Below are positions 50,971 to 59,561 of a stretch of DNA of 64,000 nt, piece after piece. Below the pieces are notes generated by a model. That model was given only the letters and a program-made list of their open reading frames with translations. It did not search any database and was not told the DNA's origin. The position numbers were made by a program, and so were the translations under genes. The stretch spans positions 62,001 through 126,000 of the forward strand of contig NZ_NFJV01000011.1 of NCBI RefSeq assembly GCF_002160055.1. The letters are read 5' to 3'. How positions within the stretch are numbered: the first letter of the stretch is position 1; every line of letters begins with the position of its first letter. Source of the DNA: Mediterranea sp. An20. GTDB taxonomy: Bacteria; Bacteroidota; Bacteroidia; Bacteroidales; Bacteroidaceae.

Positions 50971-53187
50971 TCAGTTCCCCAATTCCAGCTGGTTCTTCAC
51001 CAACCTGTAATACAGTCCTTTCCGTTCCGTCAGTTCGCGGTGCGTCCCTTCTTCGGCAATCTTTCCCTGGTCCAGCACCACAATCTTGTCCGCATCGCGC
51101 ACCGTGCTGAGGCGGTGAGCCACGATAACCACCGTCTTACCCCGGTAAAACTCCTGCAAATGCTCCATGATTTCGCGCTCGTTGTTGGCATCCAGCGCAT
51201 TGGTTGCCTCATCGAAGAACAGGAATTCCGGGTTCTTGTAGACAGCGCGGGCAATCAGCAGCCGCTGTTTCTGCCCCTGGCTGATGCCGTTGCCTTCCAT
51301 GCCTATCTTGGTGTTGTAGCCCAATGGCAGCGAATCGATAAAGCCGCGGATATTGGCCACCTCCACGGCACGGCGCAGGCGCTCCCTGTCGACGTGTTCC
51401 TCGCCCACGGCAATGTTGTTGGCTATCGTGTCCGAGAAGATAAAACCGTCCTGCATCACCGAACCGCACTTCGCCCGCCACACGTGCGGATTGAGCAGGG
51501 ACACAGGGGTGTCGCCTATGCGTATGTTCCCCCGGTTCGGCTCATAGAATCCCAGTATCAGCTTCAGCAGGGTAGTCTTGCCGCTCCCGCTGGCACCCAC
51601 AATGGCAGTCACTTTCTTTTCGGGAATGTTCAGGCAGATATCGTCCAGCACATAGTCGCGGTCGGCACCGTCGTAGCTGAACGACACATGGTCCACCACG
51701 ATGTCCCGCCGTTCCGGCAAGGCCTGCAGCTTGCTGCCTATATCCTGTTCCTCATCCTCGCGGTTATGCACCTCGTTCAGGCGTTCCAGACTGATTTTGG
51801 CATCCTGCAACTGCTGTGCGAAACCGATAAAGGCATTGATCGGCCCGTTCAGTTGCCCGATGATATAGGTCAGCGACATCATCATACCCAGTGTCATGTC
51901 GCCCTCCACCACGGCCTTGGCGGCAATGAACGATATCAGTATGTTGGTGGTCTGGTTGAAAAACACCGACCCCGCCTGCTGCGTCTGCCCCAGTGCCAGC
52001 CCCTTCACGCTTATCTTGAACAGCTTCACCTGGATGCGTTCCCACTGCCAGCGTTTCTGTTTCTCGCAGTTGTTCAGTTTGATTTCCTGCATGCCCGTCA
52101 CCATCTGAATCAGGTTGCTCTGTTCGCCCGCGGCCTGTGCAAAACGGCGGATGTCCAGTTCGCGGCGGTACTTCATGAAGCCCACCACCCAAAGGATGTA
52201 CAGCGAATTGCCTGCCACGAACAGCAGCAGGATGCGCCAGTCATAATACGCCAGTATGCCGCCGAAGATAAAGAAGTTGACAAACGAAAATAGTGTGTTG
52301 ATGGACGAACCGGTCAGGAAAGCCTCTATGCGGTTGTGGTCGCCGATGCGCTGCATGATGTCGCCCACCATTTTGGTGTCGAAGAAGCGCAGGGGCAGCT
52401 TCATCAGCTTGGACAAGAAGTCGGAGATGAGGGCGATGTTGATGCGCGTGTTGACATGCAGCAATATCCAGCTGCGGATGAACTCCACGGCAATCTGCGA
52501 CACCGAAACTGTGAGTTGGGCAATCAGCACCAGGGTGATGAAACCCAGGTTGCCGTCGCGGATGCCGACATCCACCAGCGACTGGGTGAGAAACGGGAAT
52601 ATCAGCTGCAACAGGCTCACCGCCAACATGCTCAACACCAGCTGTACCAATTGCTGCCGGTAGGGTGAGAGGTATTTGAAGAAAAAGCGCAGCCCCCGCT
52701 GCCGTCCCTCTTCCGCTTCTCCCTCCTGCTCGTAGAAAGCCGGCTCTGGCACCAAGGCCAGCGCCGCTCCCTTCTCTTCGCCCCCCACGCGGGTAGCCAG
52801 CCAGCACTTGCCAAACTCCGTTTCCGTATAGTCCACCAGTTGGCTGGCAGGGTCGGCTATGCGGTATATCCGTCCTTTCCGCGTTCGGCAGATGTCGTAA
52901 CACACCACAAAATGGTTCTGGTTCCAGTGCAGGATGCAGGGCAACGGCATGTCCTCCTGCAACTGCTTCAGCGTGATGCGCACGCCCATGGTGCGGAAGC
53001 CGATGCTCTCTGCCGCATCGCTGATGCCCAGCATGGACACCCCTTCCCGGGTGATGAACGAGCGTTCCCGCAGGGTCTGCAGGGAATAGGACTTGCCGTA
53101 ATACCGGGCAATCATGCGCAGACAGGTGGGACCGCAGTCCATGGAGTCAAGCTGGCGATAGTGGGGGAATTTCTGCTTAAACGCCAT
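50971..53187 (-). CDS. C39-peptidase ABC transporter (double-glycine leader cleavage and export)
   Basis: 738 residues. The C39 peptidase domain (1-130) has Cys18 in SMDCGPTCLRMIARYY, His in ILHWNQNHFVVCYDI and Asp in RIADPASQLVDYTE, the Cys/His/Asp catalytic set. Six membrane helices follow (about 160-430). The ATPase has GASGSGKTTLLKLILGFYEP (Walker A), ISQGQKQRLLIARA (signature), FLFFDEATNALD (Walker B) and VVIVAHRLSTVRDAD. It would cut after the GG of the precursor at 62340-62588 and pump the core out of the cytoplasm. Confidence 0.96.
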   Translation of the reverse strand: MAFKQKFPHYRQLDSMDCGPTCLRMIARYYGKSYSLQTLRERSFITREGVSMLGISDAAESIGFRTMGVRITLKQLQEDMPLPCILHWNQNHFVVCYDICRTRKGRIYRIADPASQLVDYTETEFGKCWLATRVGGEEKGAALALVPEPAFYEQEGEAEEGRQRGLRFFFKYLSPYRQQLVQLVLSMLAVSLLQLIFPFLTQSLVDVGIRDGNLGFITLVLIAQLTVSVSQIAVEFIRSWILLHVNTRINIALISDFLSKLMKLPLRFFDTKMVGDIMQRIGDHNRIEAFLTGSSINTLFSFVNFFIFGGILAYYDWRILLLFVAGNSLYILWVVGFMKYRRELDIRRFAQAAGEQSNLIQMVTGMQEIKLNNCEKQKRWQWERIQVKLFKISVKGLALGQTQQAGSVFFNQTTNILISFIAAKAVVEGDMTLGMMMSLTYIIGQLNGPINAFIGFAQQLQDAKISLERLNEVHNREDEEQDIGSKLQALPERRDIVVDHVSFSYDGADRDYVLDDICLNIPEKKVTAIVGASGSGKTTLLKLILGFYEPNRGNIRIGDTPVSLLNPHVWRAKCGSVMQDGFIFSDTIANNIAVGEEHVDRERLRRAVEVANIRGFIDSLPLGYNTKIGMEGNGISQGQKQRLLIARAVYKNPEFLFFDEATNALDANNEREIMEHLQEFYRGKTVVIVAHRLSTVRDADKIVVLDQGKIAEEGTHRELTERKGLYYRLVKNQLELGN

Positions 53188-53256
53188 TTATAGTTTTAAA
53201 TGAATTGACTAATTTACACATTTATATCCGGCTTCCCACAAAAAGGGAGTGGATAT

Positions 53257-54165
53257 TTAAGTAATTTTATATTCTATTCTTCGTATCTTCTCTTCCACCA
53301 CCCTGCACAGCCGCACAAACGGATGCTCCTTCACCTGTTCCAGTTTTTGTACGAAGCCGGGCTGCAGGGGCTGCGTCCGCCAGGCAGTCAGTTCATCATA
53401 CAGTGCAGGGTGCTCATAGCAACGGTTCATAAACCCGGCCAGGTCGGCAGGCGAACGGAAAGCCCGGGCATCCACAAAGCAATGCCGGCCGGGCGCAAAC
53501 TCCTCCACGTTGGGAGCACCCCGATAGACCGGCACCGTGCCTGCCAGCAGCGGCTGGAAGAATTTCTCCGTCACATAGTCCCGTGCCAGCGCATTCTCCA
53601 CGCCAATGACAAATTTATAATCGGCTATCTTTTCCATCAGGGTCTTCCTTCCCTCGTCTGCCGGCAAATCTTTGTTGTGCAACATCCGGCCGAATGAATC
53701 GACTTCGGTATGCCGCATCAGTTCCCGCAAAAACTCAAAACGGTGGCTGCGGTTGAAAGGGCTGGAGACGAACAGGCAGGCTTTGTCCAGCGGCGGACGG
53801 CGCGGCGGCAACCGTGTGAAGGCTTCGGCACGGATGAATGAGAAATACGGATACCACACGTCGTCCTGCTGCCGGTAGCCTATGCGCAGGTCAAACAAAT
53901 CCCTGATTTCCGGTGCCTCCACCCAAGGGTAGTTGTCATCGCATTCCAAGTTCCACGTCACCCACAGTTGTCCGTCCCGTTTTTCTATTTCCTCCCCGTC
54001 CATGCAACGGGCCAGGTCGGGCAGATGAAACACCACTGCGTCCGCTTCAGCCATCCGGCTGCGGTCGTCGGTCAGTTCAAAACCATCGGGGATGGATGCA
54101 CAGGCTTCGTTCTCCCAGGAAACTCCCCAAAGTTTGTTATAGAACAAGATAAGTATTTTTCTCAT
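53257..54165 (-). CDS. GT10 alpha-1,3-fucosyltransferase-like glycosyltransferase
   Basis: 302 residues with no membrane anchor. The C-terminal motif MEKIADYKFVIGVENALARD, YVTEKFFQPLLAGTVPVYRG and APNVEEFAP is the conserved GDP-sugar site of family GT10, which transfers fucose from GDP-fucose. The N-terminal half (ILILFYNKLWGVSWENEACA, HLPDLARCMDGEEIEK) is the acceptor-side domain. It lies between the exporter and the other glycosyltransferases, separated from the latter by 661 bp of repeats. Sugar and acceptor are unproven. Confidence 0.88.
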   Translation of the reverse strand: MRKILILFYNKLWGVSWENEACASIPDGFELTDDRSRMAEADAVVFHLPDLARCMDGEEIEKRDGQLWVTWNLECDDNYPWVEAPEIRDLFDLRIGYRQQDDVWYPYFSFIRAEAFTRLPPRRPPLDKACLFVSSPFNRSHRFEFLRELMRHTEVDSFGRMLHNKDLPADEGRKTLMEKIADYKFVIGVENALARDYVTEKFFQPLLAGTVPVYRGAPNVEEFAPGRHCFVDARAFRSPADLAGFMNRCYEHPALYDELTAWRTQPLQPGFVQKLEQVKEHPFVRLCRVVEEKIRRIEYKIT

Positions 54166-54400
54166 TGTAGTCTGTTTTTATCATGCAAAACCAGCCTGCT
54201 TACAATTTTTCAGTGAAACCGGATTCTGCTCCCGAATATAAATGAAAATATAAATGAATATCGGGCATGTTTCACAGCATCTTACTGACATACAACAGCT
54301 TGATAAATCGTAAGCTGCCATTTTTTATAAATGAAAAGTGAGGTGCAAAACAGGTGCATGGTACATAAAAATCCTTCTGCACAAAGTTTGGCACCAAACT

Positions 54401-54483
54401 GCTTTCACGCCTTCACGCCTTTGCAAATCACTGTGAATGAATGAAATGCTGTGAAACATACATCCTTCACGGTGCTTTCACAG
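54401..54483 (+). repeat. CCTTCAC-type element, left inverted copy
   Basis: GCTTTCACGCCTTCACGCC, then GTGAAACATACATCCTTCAC and TGCTTTCACAG. It pairs with 54618-54703 around array H. Confidence 0.7.
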
Positions 54484-54540
54484 GCAGATTGCCACAGATT
54501 AGACGGATTCTTGCCTGATTTTCCTCCTATCGTTTTGAAA

Positions 54541-54606
54541 GCAAATTGCTCAGCGCTTGGAAACACAGGACTCAGCGCTTAGCCATACGGTTCTTATAGC
54601 TTAGAG
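54541..54606 (+). repeat. 22-bp tandem repeat array H (3 units)
   Basis: Units 54541-54562, 54563-54584 and 54585-54606, each exactly 22 bp, with CAGCGCTTGG, CAGCGCTTAG and TTATAGCTTAG cores. It lies in the loop between the two inverted CCTTCAC elements. Confidence 0.7.
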
Positions 54607-54617
54607 CCATGAAAGGA

Positions 54618-54703
54618 CTGTGAAAGCAGTGTGAAGGATGTATGTTTCACAATATTCCACTGATTTACATCGGTTTGTACGACGGTGAAAGCGTGAAGGC
54701 AGT
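54618..54703 (-). repeat. CCTTCAC-type element, right inverted copy
   Basis: The minus strand reads CTTCACGCTTTCACCGTCG, then GTGAAACATACATCCTTCAC and CTGCTTTCACAG. Its core is identical to the left copy over 20 bp. Confidence 0.7.
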
Positions 54704-54791
54704 TTGGAGTATTCATCTATTGTCTGCAGTCATCTGTCCTATCCGCGTCATCCACTTCGACCCAAGGAAACCATTCAACGCTTCTTAAAAT

Positions 54792-54870
54792 GCAAAGTTA
54801 GCTCGCTAAAATGCAGAGTTAGCTCGCTAAAGTGGCACTTTAGCAAACTCAAACGCAGAGTTAGCGTCAT
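54792..54870. repeat. 21-bp tandem repeat, family 2 (4 units, overlapping a gene end)
   Basis: Units at 54792-54812, 54813-54834, 54835-54854 and 54855-54870 with GAGTTAGCTCGCTAAAATGC-type sequence. The last codons of the GT2-GT4 gene lie inside it. Confidence 0.7.
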
Positions 54871-56932
54871 ATACCTTTTCCAACCGTTCCCGGAACAACG
54901 GAAGGGTGTAATGTTGCAATACCCTTTGCCGTCCTTCTTGCCGCATGGGTTCATTGCCGGAGTTCCTGCCATCGGCCAGTGCCGACAGCAACGCATCTCT
55001 CAGTGGAGACACATCCTTCCTGTCGTCCGCGAAACGGAACAGCCTGCCATAACGCCCGCCATCGGTAATCTCTCTCAGGCCGGTAGTGTCGTGTGCCACT
55101 AACGGCACTTTATGCAACAGCATCTCTGCCGCCACATAGCCGAACTCTTCATGGATGGAAGGCACTACCCCCACATCGGCCACCGCATACAGTTCGTAAA
55201 GCTTTTCCTTAGGCAGGAAACCGGTGAAAGTGACCTGCCGCCAACACGGGTCTGCCGCCTCCATGCAATGCTGGAAGTTACCGTTTCCTGCCACAACCAG
55301 ACGGACATCGTGCCGGACAGCCAGTACGCCCTTAAAGGCTTCCATCAGTTCGGCCACCCCTTTTATCTGATCCAGCCGCCCTGCAAAGACAACCAGTTTT
55401 TCCTGCTCCCCGAAACCATACTTCCTGCGCAACAGCCGGCAATCTTCCGCGCTGCGCTCCTTATATTCATCCTGCAGGCCGTTGGGCACAAGGGCCAATT
55501 TCTCTTCGGGAATGCCATACAAGTCACGCAACATGTCGTAGGAATGACGGGCAATGGCAATGATGCGGTCGCAACATTCCGTCATAAATGCCTTCTCTTT
55601 CCCGAAAGCTGTCTTTATCCGTTGGTCTTTGGCCCCGGCGGGATGGGCAAGAATGCGCTCCAACCACGCCCGGTCGCCTGCCAGGTCGAAGCTCCAATCG
55701 GTATAATGCAGGGTAAACACGATAAAGGCCTGCAACTTTTCTTTGAACAGGGCGGCCAGCGGATGATGATGAGCAAAGTTGAAGTGCCCATACACCCGCC
55801 TGCCATCTCCCACCCGCGAAGCCAAGTAGTAAAACACACTGTTCAGATACTTGTCTTCGTAAGCCGGTGTCTGGGACAGGTGATTTTCCATAAAGGGGAA
55901 GGTATAGGCAGCCGCCCCGTCGGCCAGAGAGAAGTCGAGGTCGTAGCCCAAAGCATGCAGGGTGACGGTGTGCACGTCCCATTCCTCCGGGTCCAGACAT
56001 TTTTGCACTTGCCGGATGTAGGTACCCACCCCATAACGGGAAGCGGTGCTTTCTTCCGAAAAGACCAACAGGCATTTCCGTCGCGAACCGGCCAGGTAAG
56101 ACTCATACAGGACCTGGGAGCGGCGGCACAGGTAGGAGGCATAGTCTTCGTACGCCACCCGTATGCGGCCATCCATGCAGCGGGCATTCGCTCCGGCAAA
56201 CTGTTTCAGTTTCCGGCCCACCCCATACAAGGCTTCCGCCCGTTGCTTGCGGTTGCCCGGATGGTTCATGACGGAACCTTCCCGCTGGCGGTAGTCATAG
56301 AAATCCTCCCGCAGTTCCGCCACCCGCCGGGCATGATACAAGGCGTAGGGCGTGAAATACTCATCTTCGTGATAATCGCCCTCAAAGTGCAGTCCGTGAT
56401 CGCGGATGAAAGCAGTGCGATACAGGTTGCCGCACACCATGGGAACATAACAACCGCGCTCCTGCAGAAGCCGGAAGCAGGTCTGTCCGTCCAGTACGGC
56501 ATCTTCCGTTTCGAACACGGCACGCTTGTCGCCCACCCGCAACTGCCTGCCGTCGGCATAAACATAGCGCATGCTGCCCGTCACTATGTCCGCTTCGCAG
56601 GCTTCGGCCTTCTGCCAAAGGTGCTCCACCGCTACCCGGCTGATGGTATCGTCGCTGTCCACAAAGGTCACATAGCGCCCCCTTGCCTCTTTCAGGCAGG
56701 CATTGCGGGCAGCCGACACCCCCTGATGTTCCGGCAAGCGGAACAGGCGCAGGCGGTTGTCCGAAGCGGCCAGGCGGGTTGCCACGTCGTGTATGCCGTC
56801 CGTCGAGCCGTCGTCCACCCATACGATTTCTATCTCGCGCAAGGTCTGTGCCAGCAGCGACCGCAGGCACTCTTCCGCGTATGCCTCCACGTTATAGGCA
56901 GGCACCAGTATGCTGACTTTTATTTCTTCCAT
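54827..56932 (-). CDS. GT2-GT4 fusion glycosyltransferase, GG-Bacteroidales peptide system type
   Basis: 701 residues. The N-terminal GT2 domain (1-230) has VSILVPAYNVEAYAEECLRS, IVWVDDGSTDGIHDVA and ARGRYVTFVDSDDTISRVAV (DSDD metal site). The C-terminal part (about 285-690) is a GT4-like enzyme: STASRYGVGTYIRQVQKCLD, LALVPNGLQDEYKERSAEDC, KLVVFAGRLDQIKGVAELME and SIHEEFGYVAAEMLLHKVPL (E-x7-E donor site). Its end (FEFAKVPL) is encoded by the 21-bp repeat array. It overlaps the GT2-LanC gene by 13 bp. It likely glycosylates the peptide or its products. Confidence 0.9.
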   Translation of the reverse strand: MEEIKVSILVPAYNVEAYAEECLRSLLAQTLREIEIVWVDDGSTDGIHDVATRLAASDNRLRLFRLPEHQGVSAARNACLKEARGRYVTFVDSDDTISRVAVEHLWQKAEACEADIVTGSMRYVYADGRQLRVGDKRAVFETEDAVLDGQTCFRLLQERGCYVPMVCGNLYRTAFIRDHGLHFEGDYHEDEYFTPYALYHARRVAELREDFYDYRQREGSVMNHPGNRKQRAEALYGVGRKLKQFAGANARCMDGRIRVAYEDYASYLCRRSQVLYESYLAGSRRKCLLVFSEESTASRYGVGTYIRQVQKCLDPEEWDVHTVTLHALGYDLDFSLADGAAAYTFPFMENHLSQTPAYEDKYLNSVFYYLASRVGDGRRVYGHFNFAHHHPLAALFKEKLQAFIVFTLHYTDWSFDLAGDRAWLERILAHPAGAKDQRIKTAFGKEKAFMTECCDRIIAIARHSYDMLRDLYGIPEEKLALVPNGLQDEYKERSAEDCRLLRRKYGFGEQEKLVVFAGRLDQIKGVAELMEAFKGVLAVRHDVRLVVAGNGNFQHCMEAADPCWRQVTFTGFLPKEKLYELYAVADVGVVPSIHEEFGYVAAEMLLHKVPLVAHDTTGLREITDGGRYGRLFRFADDRKDVSPLRDALLSALADGRNSGNEPMRQEGRQRVLQHYTLPLFRERLEKVYDANSAFEFAKVPL

Positions 56933-58374
56933 GCCGTTCCTCCTTTTTCTAATTGGACAATACCCCGCTGCCAGCTCAGGCTGTCTGTCCGGAAACCGTC
57001 ATCCCACCGTTCCAGCAGCTGCGTCCACACGTCCGTAGGGCTGCACGACCCGTCCCACAGTCCGATATCCGCCCGGCGGCAGGCTTCTTCCAGTTCCTGC
57101 AGGTAGGCGGCATCGAACGGCTGCGGCTTTTCCGGCTGTCGAGGGCTGTCCAAGCGGCTGCGCACGTAGGCGGCTATGCCCTTCAGCCCGGTCTCCAATC
57201 CGGTATCGGCCATCCGGCGCACATCCCGCTCCATGACGGCACGGTCCACTTCTTCCAGTATGTCATCGGTGTCTCCCTCTATGAAACCCGCTTCCCTCAG
57301 CCACTCGATGCCCCAGCCTATCCCGCACAATCCGTCGGCGAAGTGTACCGGCAGGCGGTTGGAAAGGCCGTTACAGACCCGGTCCAGCAACTCACCCGCA
57401 AATTCCTCGTACCAATGGTTGCCGGTATGCCGCCACAACAGGTAGAAGAACAAAGACAATCCCAGTCTGCCGTTCCACAACCCGTTATCTTCCATAAACA
57501 GACCGTGCAACAGCCAATGGTCGGCCAGCTGCCTCCCCGCCAGAGGGGCGGGGCGCAATCCTGCCAAAATCCTTTCCAACTGGGCAACGTCCTGCAACAG
57601 CGCGTTCCGTATCCGTCCGTCCGCGTTGTCTGCATAACCGAGGGCATACTCCCGCAGTTTCCGGATGGTGACCGGCAAGGAAGCCACCCGTTCCTTTGCC
57701 GAAAGCCCCGACATGATGGAGCCTTCGCGCTGCCGGTAGGCATAGTGTACCACGTCTGTATAGACCACCTTCCGTGCCGAGGTCAGCACGACCGGCGTCC
57801 ACAGTTCGTCTTCGTGGATGGACTCCACATCGAACACAAAGCCATGTCCGTGCAAAAAACTGCGCCGATACACACAAGTGTACAGCATGGGGACGTAACA
57901 GCCGTTCTCCCATACACGGGCAAAGAACTCTCCCCCGTCTGTCACTCTGCCGGGCACAAAGAGTTTTTCCTGTCCTTCGCCCCACGTCCGGCGCCGTCCG
58001 GCCGGCCAAACCGAAAGCACATGTCCCACCGCCACGTCGGCACCGGTTTCGTCCATGAAGCGGCACATCCGCTCCATACAGTCGGCAGACAGCAGCCAGT
58101 CGTCGCAATCCAGAAAAGCCACATACTGTCCCTGCGCCTCCCGAAGTCCCCGGTTGCGTGCGGCAGACGGACCGCTGTTGGTCTGCCATATACAGCGAAA
58201 ACGGTGGTCGGCACCGGCAAAACGGCGCATCACTTCGTCCGAACCATCGGTAGATCCGTCGTCTACCATCACCACTTCAAAGTCGCGCAAAGTCTGTTCC
58301 TGCAGGGAGCGCAGACACTCGTCCAAATAAGGACGGGTGTTGTAGACGGGAATGATAACGGAAAGTGTAATCAT
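56920..58374 (-). CDS. GT2 glycosyltransferase fused to LanC-like domain
   Basis: 484 residues. The GT2 domain (1-230) has LSVIIPVYNTRPYLDECLRS, EVVMVDDGSTDGSDEVMRRF and GQYVAFLDCDDWLL. Residues about 285-440 (LSLFFYLLWRHTGNHWYEEF, HFADGLCGIGWGIEWLREAG, DILEEVDRAVMERDVRRMAD, LETGLKGIAAYVRSRLD) resemble the first toroid part of LanC-like proteins, but the zinc Cys-His motifs of true cyclases are not visible. The ATG at 58374 overlaps the stop of the pseudo-radical-SAM gene (ATGA). Confidence 0.85.
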   Translation of the reverse strand: MITLSVIIPVYNTRPYLDECLRSLQEQTLRDFEVVMVDDGSTDGSDEVMRRFAGADHRFRCIWQTNSGPSAARNRGLREAQGQYVAFLDCDDWLLSADCMERMCRFMDETGADVAVGHVLSVWPAGRRRTWGEGQEKLFVPGRVTDGGEFFARVWENGCYVPMLYTCVYRRSFLHGHGFVFDVESIHEDELWTPVVLTSARKVVYTDVVHYAYRQREGSIMSGLSAKERVASLPVTIRKLREYALGYADNADGRIRNALLQDVAQLERILAGLRPAPLAGRQLADHWLLHGLFMEDNGLWNGRLGLSLFFYLLWRHTGNHWYEEFAGELLDRVCNGLSNRLPVHFADGLCGIGWGIEWLREAGFIEGDTDDILEEVDRAVMERDVRRMADTGLETGLKGIAAYVRSRLDSPRQPEKPQPFDAAYLQELEEACRRADIGLWDGSCSPTDVWTQLLERWDDGFRTDSLSWQRGIVQLEKGGTAWKK

Positions 58375-59561
58375 ATATGACACAAATTATCCCTGCCCAA
58401 TACCTGCCCATAAGTCGAAGGCGAGGGACAGAGCCACTGCCAGATGCAGTCGCAGCACGGACGGCTGTCGCGCACCCGCAGCCAGGAATGTCCTTCGGTA
58501 ATCTCGCGGTAGACCAGCCGGTGAGGTGTCTCACGGATGTTGCCCAAAGCTTCCGTGTTGGGGTTGGCATACACCTGCCCGTCCGGCATCACTATCAACC
58601 GGCCGAAGTCGTAGATGTTCAGTTTCTGGCGGATGAATATCTCTTGTTTGCCCGGAGCGGACTGCCACAGGTCGTCCGCATCCACATACACGCACGAAGC
58701 CATGAAGGCATCATTGTCGCCCGTATAGACCGGCACGAAAGCCACGGCGCGGAAACTGCCCTCTTCTTCAAGGGCTGTAGCCTGTACGGCATCGCTCTCC
58801 GAAGCGATGAGGCAGGTCAGCGAGGCATCGCGCGGCAAGGCGGCTGTCTGTCCGTAGTCGGTCACGGCAATGTCCAGGTGCAGCGAGGCGGCCCACGCCC
58901 GTGCCTCTTCCGGATGCTCCAAGGCATCGGCCTGCGTGCAGCATACCGTCACCGGACAGACTTCCTGCAACGCCTGCGCCAACTCTTTCCCTCCGGCTGC
59001 GGCAAAGGGATGGCCCGTCAGCACAATTTCTGAAAGGAAAGGAGAAAGACGGGCGTTCCGCACAAAGCGGCGCACCTCGTCCGGAACCAGGGCAGCCGCC
59101 TGCGTGGTGGGATAAGCGGGCAACTGACGGGCGTAGCCGTCGTTGCCGTGACGGCTGCCGTTGAGGTGGAACACCAGCCGGTGCAGGTTGTCCAACACAT
59201 TGCCGTCTATGCCCTGCCGGTGTTCCCAGCGGTAATATTCGGCTTCGTCCTGCACCCGCAACACGGGCGGCAAGGACAAGGGGCGTGCATGTTGCCCGTC
59301 GTCGGGCACCCGCACCCCGCAGCCTTTCGCCTCGATCTCTTCCAACCAGGCTGTCAGTTCCCGGTCCCGGCACTGCTCTTCGTCCAACCGGACGACATAC
59401 AGGTTTTCCGGATGCGACAGCCGGTCTGCCACCTCCGCCACACGGCCCGTACTACGGAACCGAACCTTCGCACCGTTCTCCGAGTTATACACCAACCCTT
59501 CCGTGCCTTTCAACCAAAGGAAGCAGGAAGGATGCAATGAAAACCAGTCGTACTTTTTCAT
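58371..59561 (-). CDS. Pseudo-radical-SAM protein of the GG-Bacteroidales system
   Basis: 396 residues: MKKYDWFSLHPSCFLWLKGT, GLVYNSENG, LDEEQCRDRELTAWLEEIEA, FIRQKLNIYDFGRLIVMPDG, QVYANPNTEALGNIRETPHR, then CCDCIWQWLCPSPSTYGQVL and GRDNLCHI. It follows the layout of radical SAM maturases but has no CxxxCxxC cluster, and its C-terminal cysteines match the pseudo-rSAM family I know as TIGR04150. It probably helps the maturase hold the precursor. It overlaps the rSAM gene by 4 bp (ATGA). Confidence 0.88.
   Translation of the reverse strand: MKKYDWFSLHPSCFLWLKGTEGLVYNSENGAKVRFRSTGRVAEVADRLSHPENLYVVRLDEEQCRDRELTAWLEEIEAKGCGVRVPDDGQHARPLSLPPVLRVQDEAEYYRWEHRQGIDGNVLDNLHRLVFHLNGSRHGNDGYARQLPAYPTTQAAALVPDEVRRFVRNARLSPFLSEIVLTGHPFAAAGGKELAQALQEVCPVTVCCTQADALEHPEEARAWAASLHLDIAVTDYGQTAALPRDASLTCLIASESDAVQATALEEEGSFRAVAFVPVYTGDNDAFMASCVYVDADDLWQSAPGKQEIFIRQKLNIYDFGRLIVMPDGQVYANPNTEALGNIRETPHRLVYREITEGHSWLRVRDSRPCCDCIWQWLCPSPSTYGQVLGRDNLCHI

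Noticed and set aside
50968..52293. 441-codon open frame on the plus strand
   Set aside because: It lies antisense to the C39 ABC transporter and shows no domain of its own.
54704..55102. Open frame on the plus strand with CKVSSLKCRVSSLKW-like repeats
   Set aside because: It is the translated 21-bp array plus antisense of the glycosyltransferase end.
55112..57106. 664-codon open frame on the plus strand
   Set aside because: It is antisense to the GT2-GT4 gene, which has clear catalytic motifs. The plus-strand translation has no recognisable domain.
56953..58380. 475-codon open frame on the plus strand
   Set aside because: It mirrors the GT2-LanC gene; its length follows from GC-rich codons on the other strand.
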